A DNA stretch of 64,000 nt from Planctomycetota bacterium (GCA_003576845.1 QEVJ01000004.1:1-64000), one strand, 5' to 3'; positions 49,994-59,175 are shown, counted from the stretch's first letter. Made by a program: numbers and translations. Notes: generated by a model from the sequence alone, not told the origin.

Positions 49994-51198
49994 ATGTCGA
50001 CTCGACGTTGGCGTTGCTCCTGGTAGCCGCATTGGCTGCCGCCACAAGCGCCGAGCAACCGCAACCGGGCGTTGAGACGGGCATTGACGTCCTGCGAAAA
50101 GATCACTTTCGATCGCTACGCGGACAGCGCGTCGGGTTAGTGACCAATCAGACAGGCCGCGCCGCGGACGGTACGCCGACATCCGCGATCTTGCACGCCG
50201 CCGACGGTGTGCGCCTAGTCGCCTTGTTTAGCCCCGAGCATGGCATCGACGGCAAGCAGGATCGTGAAGGAATTGGCGACGCGCGCGACGATCGAACTGG
50301 ACTGCCGATTCATAGTCTATACGGCGACAAGCGTCGCCCGACGCGCGAGCAACTCGCCGAAATTGACACGCTCGTGTTCGACATCCAAGACATCGGCACG
50401 CGATTCTACACGTACGTTTCAACGCTCGGAGAATGCCTTTCTGCGGCGGCGGAACATCGCAAGCGGATCGTCGTTCTCGATCGGCCAAATCCACTCGGCG
50501 GCGAAGTCGTTTCGGGGCCCGTCCTCGATCGCGGGAAGAATTCGTTCGTCGGTTGGCATCCGATTGCCATCCGCCACGGGATGACACTTGGAGAACTCGC
50601 AAAGATGTTCGTCGCCGAGCGTGAGTTGGCCGTTACGCTGGAAGTCGTGCAATGCCGCAACTGGGGGCGCTCCGATCGCTACGACGCAACGGGCCTGACG
50701 TGGGTAAATCCGTCCCCGAACATGCGAAGCCTCACGGCAGCAATGCTGTACCCAGGTGTTGGTTTGCTCGAGACGACGAACGTCTCCGTCGGTCGTGGAA
50801 CCGATGCTCCGTTCGAATTCGTCGGCGCCCCCTGGATCGACGGCCGGAAATGGGCCGACGAACTCCGTGCGGCCAAATTGCCGGGCGTTTCGTTCGTGCC
50901 GGTTGACTTTACTCCCGCCGAAAGCAAGTTTCGCGGCGAGTTGTGCCAGGGAGTGCGCATCTTGCTCGTCGATTGGCGCCAGCACGATGCCACGCGACTG
51001 GGATGGGAACTGGCAACATCGCTTCGCCGCCTGTATCCCCAGGCTTGGAAGAGCACGGGATATAACCGCCTGCTGGGAAACGACCGCGTTTACAACGCGA
51101 TCCTTTCGGCTGAACGCCCGAGTGGCGTCGAAGCGATCTACGCCGATGAACTGGCAGCGTTTCGCCAACGGCGCAAGGCGTTCCTGCTGTACGACTAG
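49990..51198 (+). CDS. namZ: DUF1343 protein, NamZ-type exo-beta-N-acetylmuramidase
   Basis: A 402-residue secreted enzyme of family DUF1343 (GH171), whose characterised member NamZ releases N-acetylmuramic acid from the non-reducing end of peptidoglycan fragments. Seen: signal peptide (ALLLVAALAAATSAEQ), GIDVLRKDHFRSLRGQRVGLVTNQTG, VRLVALFSPEHGIDGKQDREG (EHG about 83-85, proposed catalytic region). Further on are SLYGDKRRPT, LVFDIQDIGTRFYTYVSTL, VLDRPNPLGG, WVNPSPNMRSL, ETTNVSVGRGTDAPFEFVGAPW. All family blocks are intact. The gene overlaps the upstream SSS gene by four bases. It completes a route from cell wall to GlcNAc-6-phosphate with the murQ-kinase fusion. Confidence 0.93.
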   Translation: MNVDSTLALLLVAALAAATSAEQPQPGVETGIDVLRKDHFRSLRGQRVGLVTNQTGRAADGTPTSAILHAADGVRLVALFSPEHGIDGKQDREGIGDARDDRTGLPIHSLYGDKRRPTREQLAEIDTLVFDIQDIGTRFYTYVSTLGECLSAAAEHRKRIVVLDRPNPLGGEVVSGPVLDRGKNSFVGWHPIAIRHGMTLGELAKMFVAERELAVTLEVVQCRNWGRSDRYDATGLTWVNPSPNMRSLTAAMLYPGVGLLETTNVSVGRGTDAPFEFVGAPWIDGRKWADELRAAKLPGVSFVPVDFTPAESKFRGELCQGVRILLVDWRQHDATRLGWELATSLRRLYPQAWKSTGYNRLLGNDRVYNAILSAERPSGVEAIYADELAAFRQRRKAFLLYD

Positions 51199-51250
51199 AC
51201 GAATCGTGAAGGCGGCGATACCTCGATGGTCGTGGTGAAGGTCGAAATCG

Positions 51251-51454
51251 CTAGGCGATGTGCATGTCCCGAGGCATATCGAGTTCTGCGTCAAGGCTAC
51301 TGATCGCCGGTAGCCGATCCAGCGCGCTCGACAAATCCGGCAGGTCCACGTGCGTGTAACGGTCGAGCGTAAGCGTAATCGTCGAATGCCGGGCGAGGGC
51401 TTGAGCCGCCTTGGGATGAACGCCGGCGTGGGCCACGAGTGGGACATACTTGTG
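51251..51454 (-). pseudogene. Remnant of a tyrosine recombinase (integrase C-terminus)
   Basis: The frame reads HKYVPLVAHAGVHPKAAQALARHSTITLTLDRYTHVDLPD. This is the C-terminal catalytic end of a phage-type integrase: the H-x-x-H region before the nucleophile, ARHSTITLTLDRYTH with the catalytic Tyr, and a following acidic tail. Everything upstream is missing: a TAA interrupts the frame at 51455-51457. The remnant lies about 5 kb from tRNA-Cys, on the other side of the amino-sugar locus. Confidence 0.75.
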
Positions 51455-51467
51455 TTACGCGCGAGAC

Positions 51468-52379
51468 CTAGTTCGCCCTCAGCCGCTCAACAAACTCCGC
51501 CAGCGCCAAATCGAACGCTCTCGGCGGGATTGTGTTGTGCGTGGCGCCGCGGAGCGTGACGAATTGCTTGTTCGGGTCGCGGGCCGCTGCGAAGAGTTGC
51601 TCTCCGAGTTCGTAGGGGATGATCTCGTCGCGGTCGCCGTGCAGTTGGAGCACCGGGCTGGCATAGCGGCCGATCTTGGAGAGCGAATCGAGCCGCGTCC
51701 GCATCAACAGCCGCACGGGAATCCACGGATAGACCTTGGCCGCCACGTCGGGCAGCGACGTGAACGCGCTCAAAAGAATCAGGCCGCGGGCGCCGTCGCT
51801 CGCCGCGAGATCGACCGCCACGCCGCTGCCGAGCGACTCGCCGAAGAGCACGATGTCGCGTTCGCCGACGCCGGTTCGTTCGGCGAGCCACGCCCGCGCG
51901 GCCCGGGCGTCGGCCAGGACGCCTTCTTCGCTGGGCGTTCCTTCGCTTTTGCCGTAGCCGCGATAGTCGAAGACCATCGCCGCCGCGCCCACGTCGCGTA
52001 GCGACCGGAGCAGGTGGGTGCGGTGCGTGAGGTTTCCGGCGTTTCCGTGGGCGACGAGCACGACGGCGGCCGGCTTTTCGCCGGCGCGCTTGTCGTGCGG
52101 GAGGAACCAGCCGTGGAGCTTCGTGCCGTCGGCGGCGGAGAATTCGGCGTCCTCCACCGGCAAACCGGGATTTTCCCAGTCGCCCTCGGGATACTTCGAC
52201 GGGAAGAAGATCAGCCGTTCCTCGAACGTCATCAATAACACCAGAATGATTGCGTAAGCCAGGGCGACGATCCGCACGGCCCGCCACAAACGCCGGCGGA
52301 GCGTCATCGGCGGGCGGACGGTGCGGCTGGCTGCTTGGGCCTGGGAAACCTCGGCTGGACTCGGAGTGATTTCGCTCAT
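51468..52379 (-). CDS. Membrane-anchored alpha/beta hydrolase
   Basis: A 303-residue protein. A basic N-terminal segment and one membrane helix (about 33-52, IVALAYAIILVLLMTF) are followed by an alpha/beta-hydrolase domain: FFPSKYPEGDW, ADGTKLHGWFLPHD, VVLVAHGNAGNL, MVFDYRGYGKSEGTPSEEG. The nucleophile is Ser in LFGESLGSGVAVD (about 185), the acid Asp in LQLHGDRDEIIPY and the His in RGATHNTIPP. It resembles the BEM46/Abhd family of serine hydrolases. A TATAAT 7 bases before the ATG suggests a leaderless mRNA. Substrate unknown. Confidence 0.88.
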   Translation of the reverse strand: MSEITPSPAEVSQAQAASRTVRPPMTLRRRLWRAVRIVALAYAIILVLLMTFEERLIFFPSKYPEGDWENPGLPVEDAEFSAADGTKLHGWFLPHDKRAGEKPAAVVLVAHGNAGNLTHRTHLLRSLRDVGAAAMVFDYRGYGKSEGTPSEEGVLADARAARAWLAERTGVGERDIVLFGESLGSGVAVDLAASDGARGLILLSAFTSLPDVAAKVYPWIPVRLLMRTRLDSLSKIGRYASPVLQLHGDRDEIIPYELGEQLFAAARDPNKQFVTLRGATHNTIPPRAFDLALAEFVERLRAN

Positions 52380-52724
52380 CGCGGGAATTATAGCGGCGCT
52401 GTCCTGCGGATTTCTGCTGGCGGGGAAACTTGTTGGCTCGGAAATGAACCAATCCGCAGGCGTCGGCGACGAATACGGCAGTGTCGCCGCCGTCGGCGAG
52501 GGGCCGTTTTTTCGGGCCGCCGCCTCCTGACAGCCGTTGTTGCCCGATTGGGTGGGATGGGTTAGGATAACGCCCGCGGCCGTCGGCGCCGGTCGGTTAG
52601 TTGCGCCTGCCCCTGTCAGGCCGGCGCGGATTAAGGCGTTTGACGACGTCGCAGCGTTTGGCCGCTTCGCCTGACCTACCGTTCCGCTTTACCGCCACGG
52701 ATTACAACTCGAAGGATCAGAACC
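52380..52724. other. Divergent intergenic region, no gene recognised
   Basis: 345 bases between the alpha/beta hydrolase and the NHL-like gene. Apart from a TATAAT on the minus strand near the hydrolase start, no gene or repeat is seen. Confidence 0.4.
52386..52391 (-). promoter_or_regulatory. TATAAT -10 element directly before the alpha/beta hydrolase start
   Basis: On the minus strand TATAAT ends 6-7 bases before the ATG at 52379. If used, transcription would begin at or next to the start codon. No clear -35 box is seen. Confidence 0.35.
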
Positions 52725-54089
52725 ATGTCGAAGCTCTTCGCATCGCGGCGATCGTTTGTTGGTATTCTCGCGGCCGGGTCGTTGATTGGAGCGGCATTGG
52801 GCAGCGCCGCGACGATGGCTGGCGAAGGCGTGGCGGAATCGGTCGCCAAGGCGCCCGCGACGCATAAGCAAACCGCGATCATCAACGCCATTGCCAAGGG
52901 CGAAGCGGCGAAGCTCGAAGATTTTTGCCTTGCCGCCGACGGCAAAGTCCTGGCACTCGTGGGACCCGCGCCGGCCGCGCAGGGCGGCGGATTGATCCTG
53001 GGACTGCTCGGTGCACTGAGCGAAGCAGCGGAAGAACCGGCGGCCGCGCCTGCGGAAGCGGACGCGAAAACGGGCGGCGCGGCGAAAAAGCCGGCCAAGA
53101 GCGCGAAGATCGAAACGCAGGTCCGCGTGTTCGACGCCGCAGGCAAGCAATTGTCGCACTGGCTCGTCGGCTTCCCGGCGGAGGCGATCAACGTCGCGCC
53201 GGACGGAACGGTCCTAGTCGGCGGACAGGGCAAGGTCGCTCGCTTTTCGGCCGACGGCAAGAAACTGCAAGAATCCGAGTCGCCGCAGATGGTCTACATC
53301 CGCGAAAAGACGGAGGAAATGCGCGAGCGGGCCAAAGAGCAACTCGAAGCCCAGAAGGCGATGGTCGACGAAAACATCAAGGTCTACGAGGAGCAACTCA
53401 AGACGCTCACCGACAAGAAGCAAGACGAGCTGACCGACGAAGAGAAGAACATGCAGCGGCTCTACGCCGCCCAGGTTCAGGCGATGAAAACCTACGGCCA
53501 GCAGGTCAAGAACAAGACGATCGAGCAAGCGATGCAGGAAGTCACGTCGCGGGCCCTCGAGACGCATTCGATTTGCGCGAGCAAAGGCGAAGTGTTCATC
53601 GTCGTTCCTGCGATGGCCGGTTACGGCTATGGCGTGTGGCGGACCGACGCCAAGCTGGGCAATGCCAAGGAGATCGTCAAGGACCTTCGCGGCTGCTGCG
53701 GCCAGATGGACGTGCAATGCCACAACGACGTGCTCTTCGTCTCGGAAAACTCGCGGCATCGCGTCGCCAAGTTCGATCGCGAAGGGAAGGAACTCGGCGC
53801 GTTCGGCAAGCGCGATCGCGAAGGCGAAGGCGAGAATTTCGGCGGCTGCTGCAACCCGATGAACCTTTGCTTCACGGCCTCGGGCAATCTGTACGTCGCG
53901 GAAAGCAACGGTGCCGTGAAGCACTTCACGCCCGACGGCAGATTTGTCGGCATGGTCGGCGTCGCGAGCGTCCAGCCGGGGTGCAAGAACTCCTGCGTCG
54001 CCGCGACGGCCGACGACAAGCATCTGTTCTACATCGACATCCAAAAGTCGCAGATCATCGTGCTGGCGAAGCAGGAAAGCCCGAAGTAG
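52725..54089 (+). CDS. NHL-like propeller protein with coiled-coil insert and Cys pairs
   Basis: A 454-residue exported protein: signal peptide or twin-Arg-like N-terminus (ASRRSFVGILAAGSLIGAALGSAATMA). The body alternates beta-propeller-like blades (VRVFDAAGKQLSHWLVGFPAEAINVAPDGTVLVGGQGKVARFSADGKKL; HRVAKFDREGKELGAFGKRD; GNLYVAESNGAVKHFTPDGRFVGMVG) with a long charged coiled-coil insert (about 185-270, VYIREKTEEMRERAKEQLEAQ...). Paired Cys occur at RGCCGQMDVQC, FGGCCNPMNLC and PGCKNSC, spaced as if they could form disulfides or bind a metal. ATG at 52725 with GAAGGA upstream. No family assigned beyond NHL-type repeats. Confidence 0.68.
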   Translation: MSKLFASRRSFVGILAAGSLIGAALGSAATMAGEGVAESVAKAPATHKQTAIINAIAKGEAAKLEDFCLAADGKVLALVGPAPAAQGGGLILGLLGALSEAAEEPAAAPAEADAKTGGAAKKPAKSAKIETQVRVFDAAGKQLSHWLVGFPAEAINVAPDGTVLVGGQGKVARFSADGKKLQESESPQMVYIREKTEEMRERAKEQLEAQKAMVDENIKVYEEQLKTLTDKKQDELTDEEKNMQRLYAAQVQAMKTYGQQVKNKTIEQAMQEVTSRALETHSICASKGEVFIVVPAMAGYGYGVWRTDAKLGNAKEIVKDLRGCCGQMDVQCHNDVLFVSENSRHRVAKFDREGKELGAFGKRDREGEGENFGGCCNPMNLCFTASGNLYVAESNGAVKHFTPDGRFVGMVGVASVQPGCKNSCVAATADDKHLFYIDIQKSQIIVLAKQESPK

Positions 54090-54200
54090 GCCGTTCGCTG
54101 TGTGCGCGCGAGTTCTCGGTTGTCCGCCGCGTTATTGTGGGCGGTGCGCATTTAACCGTGCAACGGTCGGGCACATGACCGTCGGTATAGCACGGTCGAC

Positions 54201-55184
54201 CTAACGGCTCTCGCCCATCAACGAAATCGCCGCGGCGCGGAGGTGCGGCAGCGTCTGGCGATGATCGCCGCAGACGTAAAAACTCTCGCCGCCGTCGGCG
54301 ACCGTGCGCACGAGGATCGTTTTCCAAGGGCGATAGTAATACTGCGGATTGCTCTTCGGCGCTTCGCTGTGCCACTCACCTTCGATCTCGATCAGGTCGA
54401 ACGCGGCCGTCGTGAAGTTCGCGATCCGGCGGCCTTGTTGGTGGGCGACGTTGCGGGCCATCGACAGCGCCTTGAGATACACCTCGGGTCCCATCACGGC
54501 CGAGCCGAAACACAAAAAAACGCCGCCTTCGAGCCGCGAGACCGTGTCGCACACCGTGAGAAAATCGCGGTAGCTCGCCGCGCCGTACGCGGCCGCGTCG
54601 CAATTGGGGTGTTCGTGAACGATGTCGTACCCGATGCCGACGTGCACGGTGACTGGCACGCCGAGGCGCACACCCGCCGCCAGCACGCTCGTGTCCTTGT
54701 GGGGAAAGTCGCCGTCGAGAATCGCGCGGCCGATCGCTTCGCCGAGGCCAAGCCCCGCGGCCGCGCCGCACGCGACGATGTCGTTGATCTCGCCCGTCTC
54801 GCGCCACAGCCCAAATTCGCCGCTGCGGATGTAGCGGGCGACGCTCTCGCACGTCGCGCCGATTTTCGCGAGTTCGTAATCGTGAATCGGCCCCGCGCCG
54901 TTCATGCCGACGTGCGTGACGAGCCCGCGCTCCATAAGGTCGATCAATTGCCGCGCGACGCCGGCACGAATCACGTGAGCGCCCATGAGCATGAGGACCG
55001 ATGCCCCCGCTTCCCGCGCCGCTACGAGCCGCGAACCGATCGTCGCGAGATCGCGCATCGCCTTGTCGCCGAGCGGCGGCGGGATCTCGTCGAGCGCGAG
55101 CAGCGTGCTATGCGGCAGATCGTGCGTTCGCTCGACAAGCGGCTTGATCAATAAACGGGAACGGTCGAATTGTGGAAACGGCAT
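54201..55184 (-). CDS. Deoxyhypusine-synthase-like protein
   Basis: A 327-residue protein. Blocks: VLMLMGAHVIRAGVARQLIDLMERGLVTHVGMNGAGPIHDYELAKIGATCESVA, GLWRETGEINDIV, SVLAAGVRLGVPVTVHVGIGYDIVHEHPNCD, YRDFLTVCDTVSRLEGGVFLCFGSAVMGPEVYLKAL. The alternating Rossmann-like blocks resemble a bacterial group related to deoxyhypusine synthases (NAD-binding fold), often annotated only as hypothetical. A role in polyamine-linked modification is not shown. The ATG at 55184 is chosen; an upstream in-frame start at 55274 would overlap the Uma2 gene. It shares its direction with the next three upstream genes. Confidence 0.6.
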   Translation of the reverse strand: MPFPQFDRSRLLIKPLVERTHDLPHSTLLALDEIPPPLGDKAMRDLATIGSRLVAAREAGASVLMLMGAHVIRAGVARQLIDLMERGLVTHVGMNGAGPIHDYELAKIGATCESVARYIRSGEFGLWRETGEINDIVACGAAAGLGLGEAIGRAILDGDFPHKDTSVLAAGVRLGVPVTVHVGIGYDIVHEHPNCDAAAYGAASYRDFLTVCDTVSRLEGGVFLCFGSAVMGPEVYLKALSMARNVAHQQGRRIANFTTAAFDLIEIEGEWHSEAPKSNPQYYYRPWKTILVRTVADGGESFYVCGDHRQTLPHLRAAAISLMGESR

Positions 55185-55210
55185 GATGCGTCGATCGGCT
55201 CCGGGGACCG

Positions 55211-55858
55211 TCAAACGATGCCCATTTCTTTGAGCAGACTCAAGGCCGTCGGCCGCGGCGTGGCCCACGGCCACTCGTTGCGGAGATAGAACCCGTCGAG
55301 CACGGACGAAGCGATCTTGCCGTCCGCCTCGTCGATGAGGACGAAACGGCCGTCGTCGCCCAAGCGATAGGCTTCGATCCTGTGCGACAACGGATCGACG
55401 ATCCAGAATTCGCGCACGCCGGCGGCTTCGTATTCGAGGTACTTTTCGCGGTAATCGCGGGATTGACTGTCGGCCGAGACGATTTCGACCACGAGATCGG
55501 GCGATCCGTCAAAGTGCGTTTCCCTAACCAGGTGTGAATTCGATTTCGCGACGAACAGCAAGTCGGGAATCCGCCGGCTGCGGCCGCCAAGCAGCCGCAC
55601 CATGAATTCGGGCCCCAAAATCTCTCCGATCGGCCGGTGATCGAGGTAAGTTAGCAGCAAGTACGAGAGCCAAATCTGCAACGAATTGTGATCGCGTCCA
55701 GCCGGTGACATGACAACGGTTTCTCCTTCCGTCCATTCCGCGCGGACGCTCGGATTTGCTTGCGCCCAAGCGACGAACTGTTCTTCACTCACGTGCCCAG
55801 GCAGCGCGGCAACGCCTGCTGTATTCCAAATATCGGTGTGCTGATTCACAGTTGCCAT
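55211..55858 (-). CDS. Uma2 family (DUF820) putative restriction-endonuclease-fold protein
   Basis: A 215-residue Uma2 protein. The PD-(D/E)XK-like core is visible as FDGSPDLVVEIVSADSQSRDYREKYLEYEAAGVREFWIVDP, with the Asp, Glu, and Lys of the active site. Preceding are GHVSEEQFVAWAQANPSVRAEWTEGETVVMSPAG and IPDLLFVAKSN. Such proteins are numerous in cyanobacteria and planctomycetes; their target is unknown. ATG at 55858 has GGAAGGAGG at ideal spacing and excludes the longer frame. Encoded 69 bases downstream of the chorismate mutase gene on the same strand. Confidence 0.9.
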   Translation of the reverse strand: MATVNQHTDIWNTAGVAALPGHVSEEQFVAWAQANPSVRAEWTEGETVVMSPAGRDHNSLQIWLSYLLLTYLDHRPIGEILGPEFMVRLLGGRSRRIPDLLFVAKSNSHLVRETHFDGSPDLVVEIVSADSQSRDYREKYLEYEAAGVREFWIVDPLSHRIEAYRLGDDGRFVLIDEADGKIASSVLDGFYLRNEWPWATPRPTALSLLKEMGIV

Positions 55859-55927
55859 GCTTCTGCCCTCCTTCCTCCAAACGTCAAATTGGTAGACTCC
55901 ACCGTTCCACGGCCGTCTTACCGCCAT

Positions 55928-56353
55928 CTAACCGCCGGCCTTCAACTGCCCCTCGATCCACCGTTCCAACTCTTCCCAATCCACCGGCGGCAACTTCGAC
56001 AGGTCGGGCCGCAATCGCTGCGCCTCTTTGACATACACGTGGACGATCTCGTCCGCAGTCTTATCCGTGTTCCAGTGGATCAGGATCCGCACGCAACGCG
56101 GCAGCGAACCGGGCACGTCTAACTCGTGAAAGCACATCAGCGCCGTGTGCAGCCAACCCAACTGCCGCGCCGCGAGAGCCGGAAACTCCGCGTTGAGGTC
56201 CGGCGAGGTCGTAAAGATGACGCTCGCGACGTCGGCCGCTTCGATGCCGTTCTGGCGGATCATCAGCGCGAGCAACTGCCGCGTCGCCAGCAAAATGTCT
56301 TCGCGCGAGTTCGAGTCGACGCTCGTGGCCCCGCGCACTCCCCGGCATGGCAT
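55928..56353 (-). CDS. aroH: Chorismate mutase, AroH type
   Basis: A 141-residue monofunctional chorismate mutase of the trimeric Bacillus AroH class, converting chorismate to prephenate for Phe and Tyr synthesis. Seen: [17 protein letters not shown] (Arg7), [49 protein letters not shown] (Cys74, Glu77, Arg89; equivalents of the Bacillus residues 75, 78, 90) and [14 protein letters not shown]. All catalytic residues are kept. ATG at 56353 with GAGGAG at ideal distance; the longer in-frame start at 56446 is rejected. No other aromatic pathway gene is adjacent. Confidence 0.92.
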   Translation of the reverse strand: MPCRGVRGATSVDSNSREDILLATRQLLALMIRQNGIEAADVASVIFTTSPDLNAEFPALAARQLGWLHTALMCFHELDVPGSLPRCVRILIHWNTDKTADEIVHVYVKEAQRLRPDLSKLPPVDWEELERWIEGQLKAGG

Positions 56354-56527
56354 GAATGGCTCCTCGCCCGATCGCGCGAATTCGACGGGCGCTCGGTCCG
56401 CGAGACCGGTTTCTAACGCCGCATGGGCGGGACAATTTCCGCCCAAATGCTAGGATAACTCGGGCGCGATTCACAGGGTAGAGTGACGCCCTGTCGCGCC
56501 GGCATCCGCGAGGGCCAGCAACTCGGC

Positions 56528-58531
56528 CTAGGAAGGTAACGATACGCCGCCCCGACCACTCTTCGCCGACGCGCCCTTTCGCCAGCGGTCGATCTGGTGT
56601 CGAAGCAACGCGATCAGTTGCTGCCGGTCGATCGGCTTCGTCGTGTAGTTGTCGCACCCTGCCTGCAAACACCGATCTCGGTCGCCGGACATGGCGTGTG
56701 CAGTCAGTGCGATAATCGACCCTTCGTAGCCGGCGGTCCGCAATTGCGACGTCGCCTGGTAACCGTCGACCACAGGCATTTGCATGTCCATGAGTATGAC
56801 GTCGAATGCCGCCCCCCGTTCGACGGCCGCAAGTGCGGCGTCCACGGCGAGCCGGCCGTTTTCGACTACCTCGACCTGCGCGCCCGCCTTCCGCAGGATG
56901 TGGGCGATCAGGCGCTGATTGTCGATGCCGTCTTCGGCCAAAAGCAGCCTCGCTTCCGCCAGCGGACTCGGCGGCTCGCCTTCGGGAGAATCCGCGGCTA
57001 TCGCGGCCGGAAGTGCTCCCGTTCGGGCGTTCGTGCCGAATGACAACGCGACGCCGTCGAGCGAACCCGTCGCGACGTAGAGCCGAAACATGCTCCCCGC
57101 GCCCGGTTCGCTCGTTGCCTCGATGTCGCCTCCGAGCATCTGAGCGAGTCGTCGGCTAATGGCCAGGCCCAGTCCCGTGCCGCCGAACCTGCGGCTCGTC
57201 GTGGCATCCGCCTGGTGGAACGGCGTGAAGAGCCGTTCGAGTTGCTCAGCGGACAGTCCGATGCCCGTGTCGATGACATCGAACTCGAGCCGGGGCGACT
57301 CCCCCTGTCGGAGGCGAACCGCCAGGCGCACCGTTCCCCGGTCCGTGAATTTGATCGCGTTGCCCAACAAGTTGATTAGGATCTGCCGCAACCGCATGAC
57401 ATCGGAACGAATGACGCTGGGCAAGGCGCCTTCTTGAACGACCTCGAAGCGTAGCCGCTTTTCCGCCGCCCGAACGCGCACGAGCTCCGCCGCGTCGGCG
57501 ATTAGCGAGGCGACGTCGACGGGTTCGGATTCGACCGTCATGCGTCCCGCTTCGATCTTCGACAGGTCGAGGATGTCGTTAACGACGTCGAGCAGGTGGC
57601 TGCCGTTGCGGCGGATCGTCGTCAGGGCCGCGCGATGCCGCTCGAGCGCGGCGTCGCGCGACGCTTCGTCGATCAGCAGATCGCAGTAGCCGAGAATCGC
57701 CGTCATCGGCGTGCGGATCTCGTGGCTCATGTGGGCCAGGAACTGGCTTTTCGCCTGGGTCGCGGAGAGGGCCGCCTGCCGCGCGCGATGCAGTTCCTCG
57801 TTCGCCGCGAGCAGTTGCGACGACTGCCGCTCGATTTCGCCGATCGCGGAGGTCGTCACCGCCAGCGCCCGCCGAAGATCGCGATTCTTGCGCGCATCTT
57901 CGACAATCTGTTTCTGACGCAGGTGGGCCCACGCCCCGCAAATGCCGACGTGCCCCATCGCAATTCCGAAGTGAAAGAAGAGCTTCGTAAAGCCGATGTA
58001 CGGCTCGGGAAAGAACCGCATGTCGATCCCGGCGTTGGTCAGCAGCGCGAATACAAGGTGCTGGCCAATGATCAGCATCGTGCCCGGCCACATCGCCTTC
58101 CAGTCGCAGTACGCGATCATCGCCGCGAACGCCGTGAAGAAGAAGAAATGCATTTCGGGCAAGCCGTGCATTTGATAGATGTGCAGGGCGACGAACACCT
58201 GCAGCGACACGCCCGCCATGCAGCGCGTGAAGAACGAATTCGGAAACAGGCGAGCGCTGACGAGAAACATCCCGATCCCCGCCGTCGCTACCGGAACCGC
58301 CATCGCCCAGGTGTCGTAGAAGAACGCCAGCGCGGCGGCAACGATCACATGACCGAAAAGCACCGCTCGAATCAGCCGGTGCCCCTGGGCACGATGGCGG
58401 GCCATGATTTCGTCGGCTTCGGACTTCGTCAACGGCTCCGACCCGGAAAACGCCTCTTCGATCCGCGCAGAGTCGAGGCAGTCGAACGCCGTGTCGCAAG
58501 AGTCGCCCGCAGGCTGCTGGCGCCCGGTCAT
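56528..58531 (-). CDS. Hybrid histidine kinase / response regulator with membrane sensor domain
   Basis: A 667-residue protein. About five to six N-terminal membrane helices (about 20-190, [24 protein letters not shown]..., [22 protein letters not shown]) form an integral sensing part without a periplasmic domain. Next is a coiled coil, then HisKA with phospho-acceptor His at about 268 ([23 protein letters not shown]). The HATPase has [20 protein letters not shown] and [16 protein letters not shown]. The C-terminal receiver has Asp at about 582 ([21 protein letters not shown]). ATG with AGGAGG. It overlaps the stop of the upstream CPC-protein gene (ATGA), so the two are cotranscribed and coupled. 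Signal unknown. Confidence 0.92.
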   Translation of the reverse strand: MTGRQQPAGDSCDTAFDCLDSARIEEAFSGSEPLTKSEADEIMARHRAQGHRLIRAVLFGHVIVAAALAFFYDTWAMAVPVATAGIGMFLVSARLFPNSFFTRCMAGVSLQVFVALHIYQMHGLPEMHFFFFTAFAAMIAYCDWKAMWPGTMLIIGQHLVFALLTNAGIDMRFFPEPYIGFTKLFFHFGIAMGHVGICGAWAHLRQKQIVEDARKNRDLRRALAVTTSAIGEIERQSSQLLAANEELHRARQAALSATQAKSQFLAHMSHEIRTPMTAILGYCDLLIDEASRDAALERHRAALTTIRRNGSHLLDVVNDILDLSKIEAGRMTVESEPVDVASLIADAAELVRVRAAEKRLRFEVVQEGALPSVIRSDVMRLRQILINLLGNAIKFTDRGTVRLAVRLRQGESPRLEFDVIDTGIGLSAEQLERLFTPFHQADATTSRRFGGTGLGLAISRRLAQMLGGDIEATSEPGAGSMFRLYVATGSLDGVALSFGTNARTGALPAAIAADSPEGEPPSPLAEARLLLAEDGIDNQRLIAHILRKAGAQVEVVENGRLAVDAALAAVERGAAFDVILMDMQMPVVDGYQATSQLRTAGYEGSIIALTAHAMSGDRDRCLQAGCDNYTTKPIDRQQLIALLRHQIDRWRKGASAKSGRGGVSLPS

Positions 58532-59175
58532 CGCGGGTCCTCCTGGCCGGCGCCCAGATTCGCCGGCAGTTCGCAACCCTGGGACGTCGTGGCAATCGAC
58601 GGCCACCTTGGCGGCGCGTTTCCAGCGAGGCACGATTCGATCGCGATCCGCACGAATTCCGTCTCGCGATCGACGCAGTAGCGACTAGCGTTGTAGTTGC
58701 CGCGATAGTACACGCGGTCCGCCGCGTCGAGCACCACCGCTTGCGGCGTTGCGTAGACCCCAAGCGACGCAGCGATTCGGCCATCGACGTCGGGTAGCGC
58801 GTCGATGCCGACTTTGAGTTTGCGAAACTCCACCGTGACTGCCGCGGCGTCGTCGCCTTCGAGGATCGCCACGAATCGCACTCGTCCGCCGTATGTACGA
58901 ACCAGGCGGCGCAAGTGATCCAAATTGAAACGCGAGCACGGACACGAAGGGTTGAAGAAATGCAGCACGCACGGCGCAGCGTCGCGGTCGCCCAGCGCCG
59001 TCGCCAGCGGCTCGCGAAGCTCGACCCGGTCGCCCATCGGGGGTTCGACCAGGTTCACCGGACGCGGTGTGGGAAGCGAAAACCGCAGATCTTCGAGCCA
59101 GAACGACGCCGCGACGACGCCACAGCAGAGCGCCTCGGCGAGCACGAGCAACAAGATCTTCGGAGTCTGCCCCAT
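58528..59175 (-). CDS. Thioredoxin-like membrane-anchored protein with CPC motif (DUF6436-like)
   Basis: A 215-residue protein. An N-terminal hydrophobic helix (about 6-27, [21 protein letters not shown]) anchors a thioredoxin-fold domain: [41 protein letters not shown], with Cys78-Pro-Cys80 where a classic CxxC would sit, and then [41 protein letters not shown]. The spacing fits DUF6436-type redox proteins. It lies directly upstream of, and overlaps, the hybrid kinase, which suggests redox input or joint regulation (inference). ATG at 59175. Confidence 0.8.
   Translation of the reverse strand: MGQTPKILLLVLAEALCCGVVAASFWLEDLRFSLPTPRPVNLVEPPMGDRVELREPLATALGDRDAAPCVLHFFNPSCPCSRFNLDHLRRLVRTYGGRVRFVAILEGDDAAAVTVEFRKLKVGIDALPDVDGRIAASLGVYATPQAVVLDAADRVYYRGNYNASRYCVDRETEFVRIAIESCLAGNAPPRWPSIATTSQGCELPANLGAGQEDPR

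Noticed and set aside
51336-51375. Possible right-hand att site matching the tRNA-Cys T-arm (GTCGAATGCCGGGCG)
   Set aside because: Only a partial match of about a dozen bases; not enough to call a repeat of the tRNA end.
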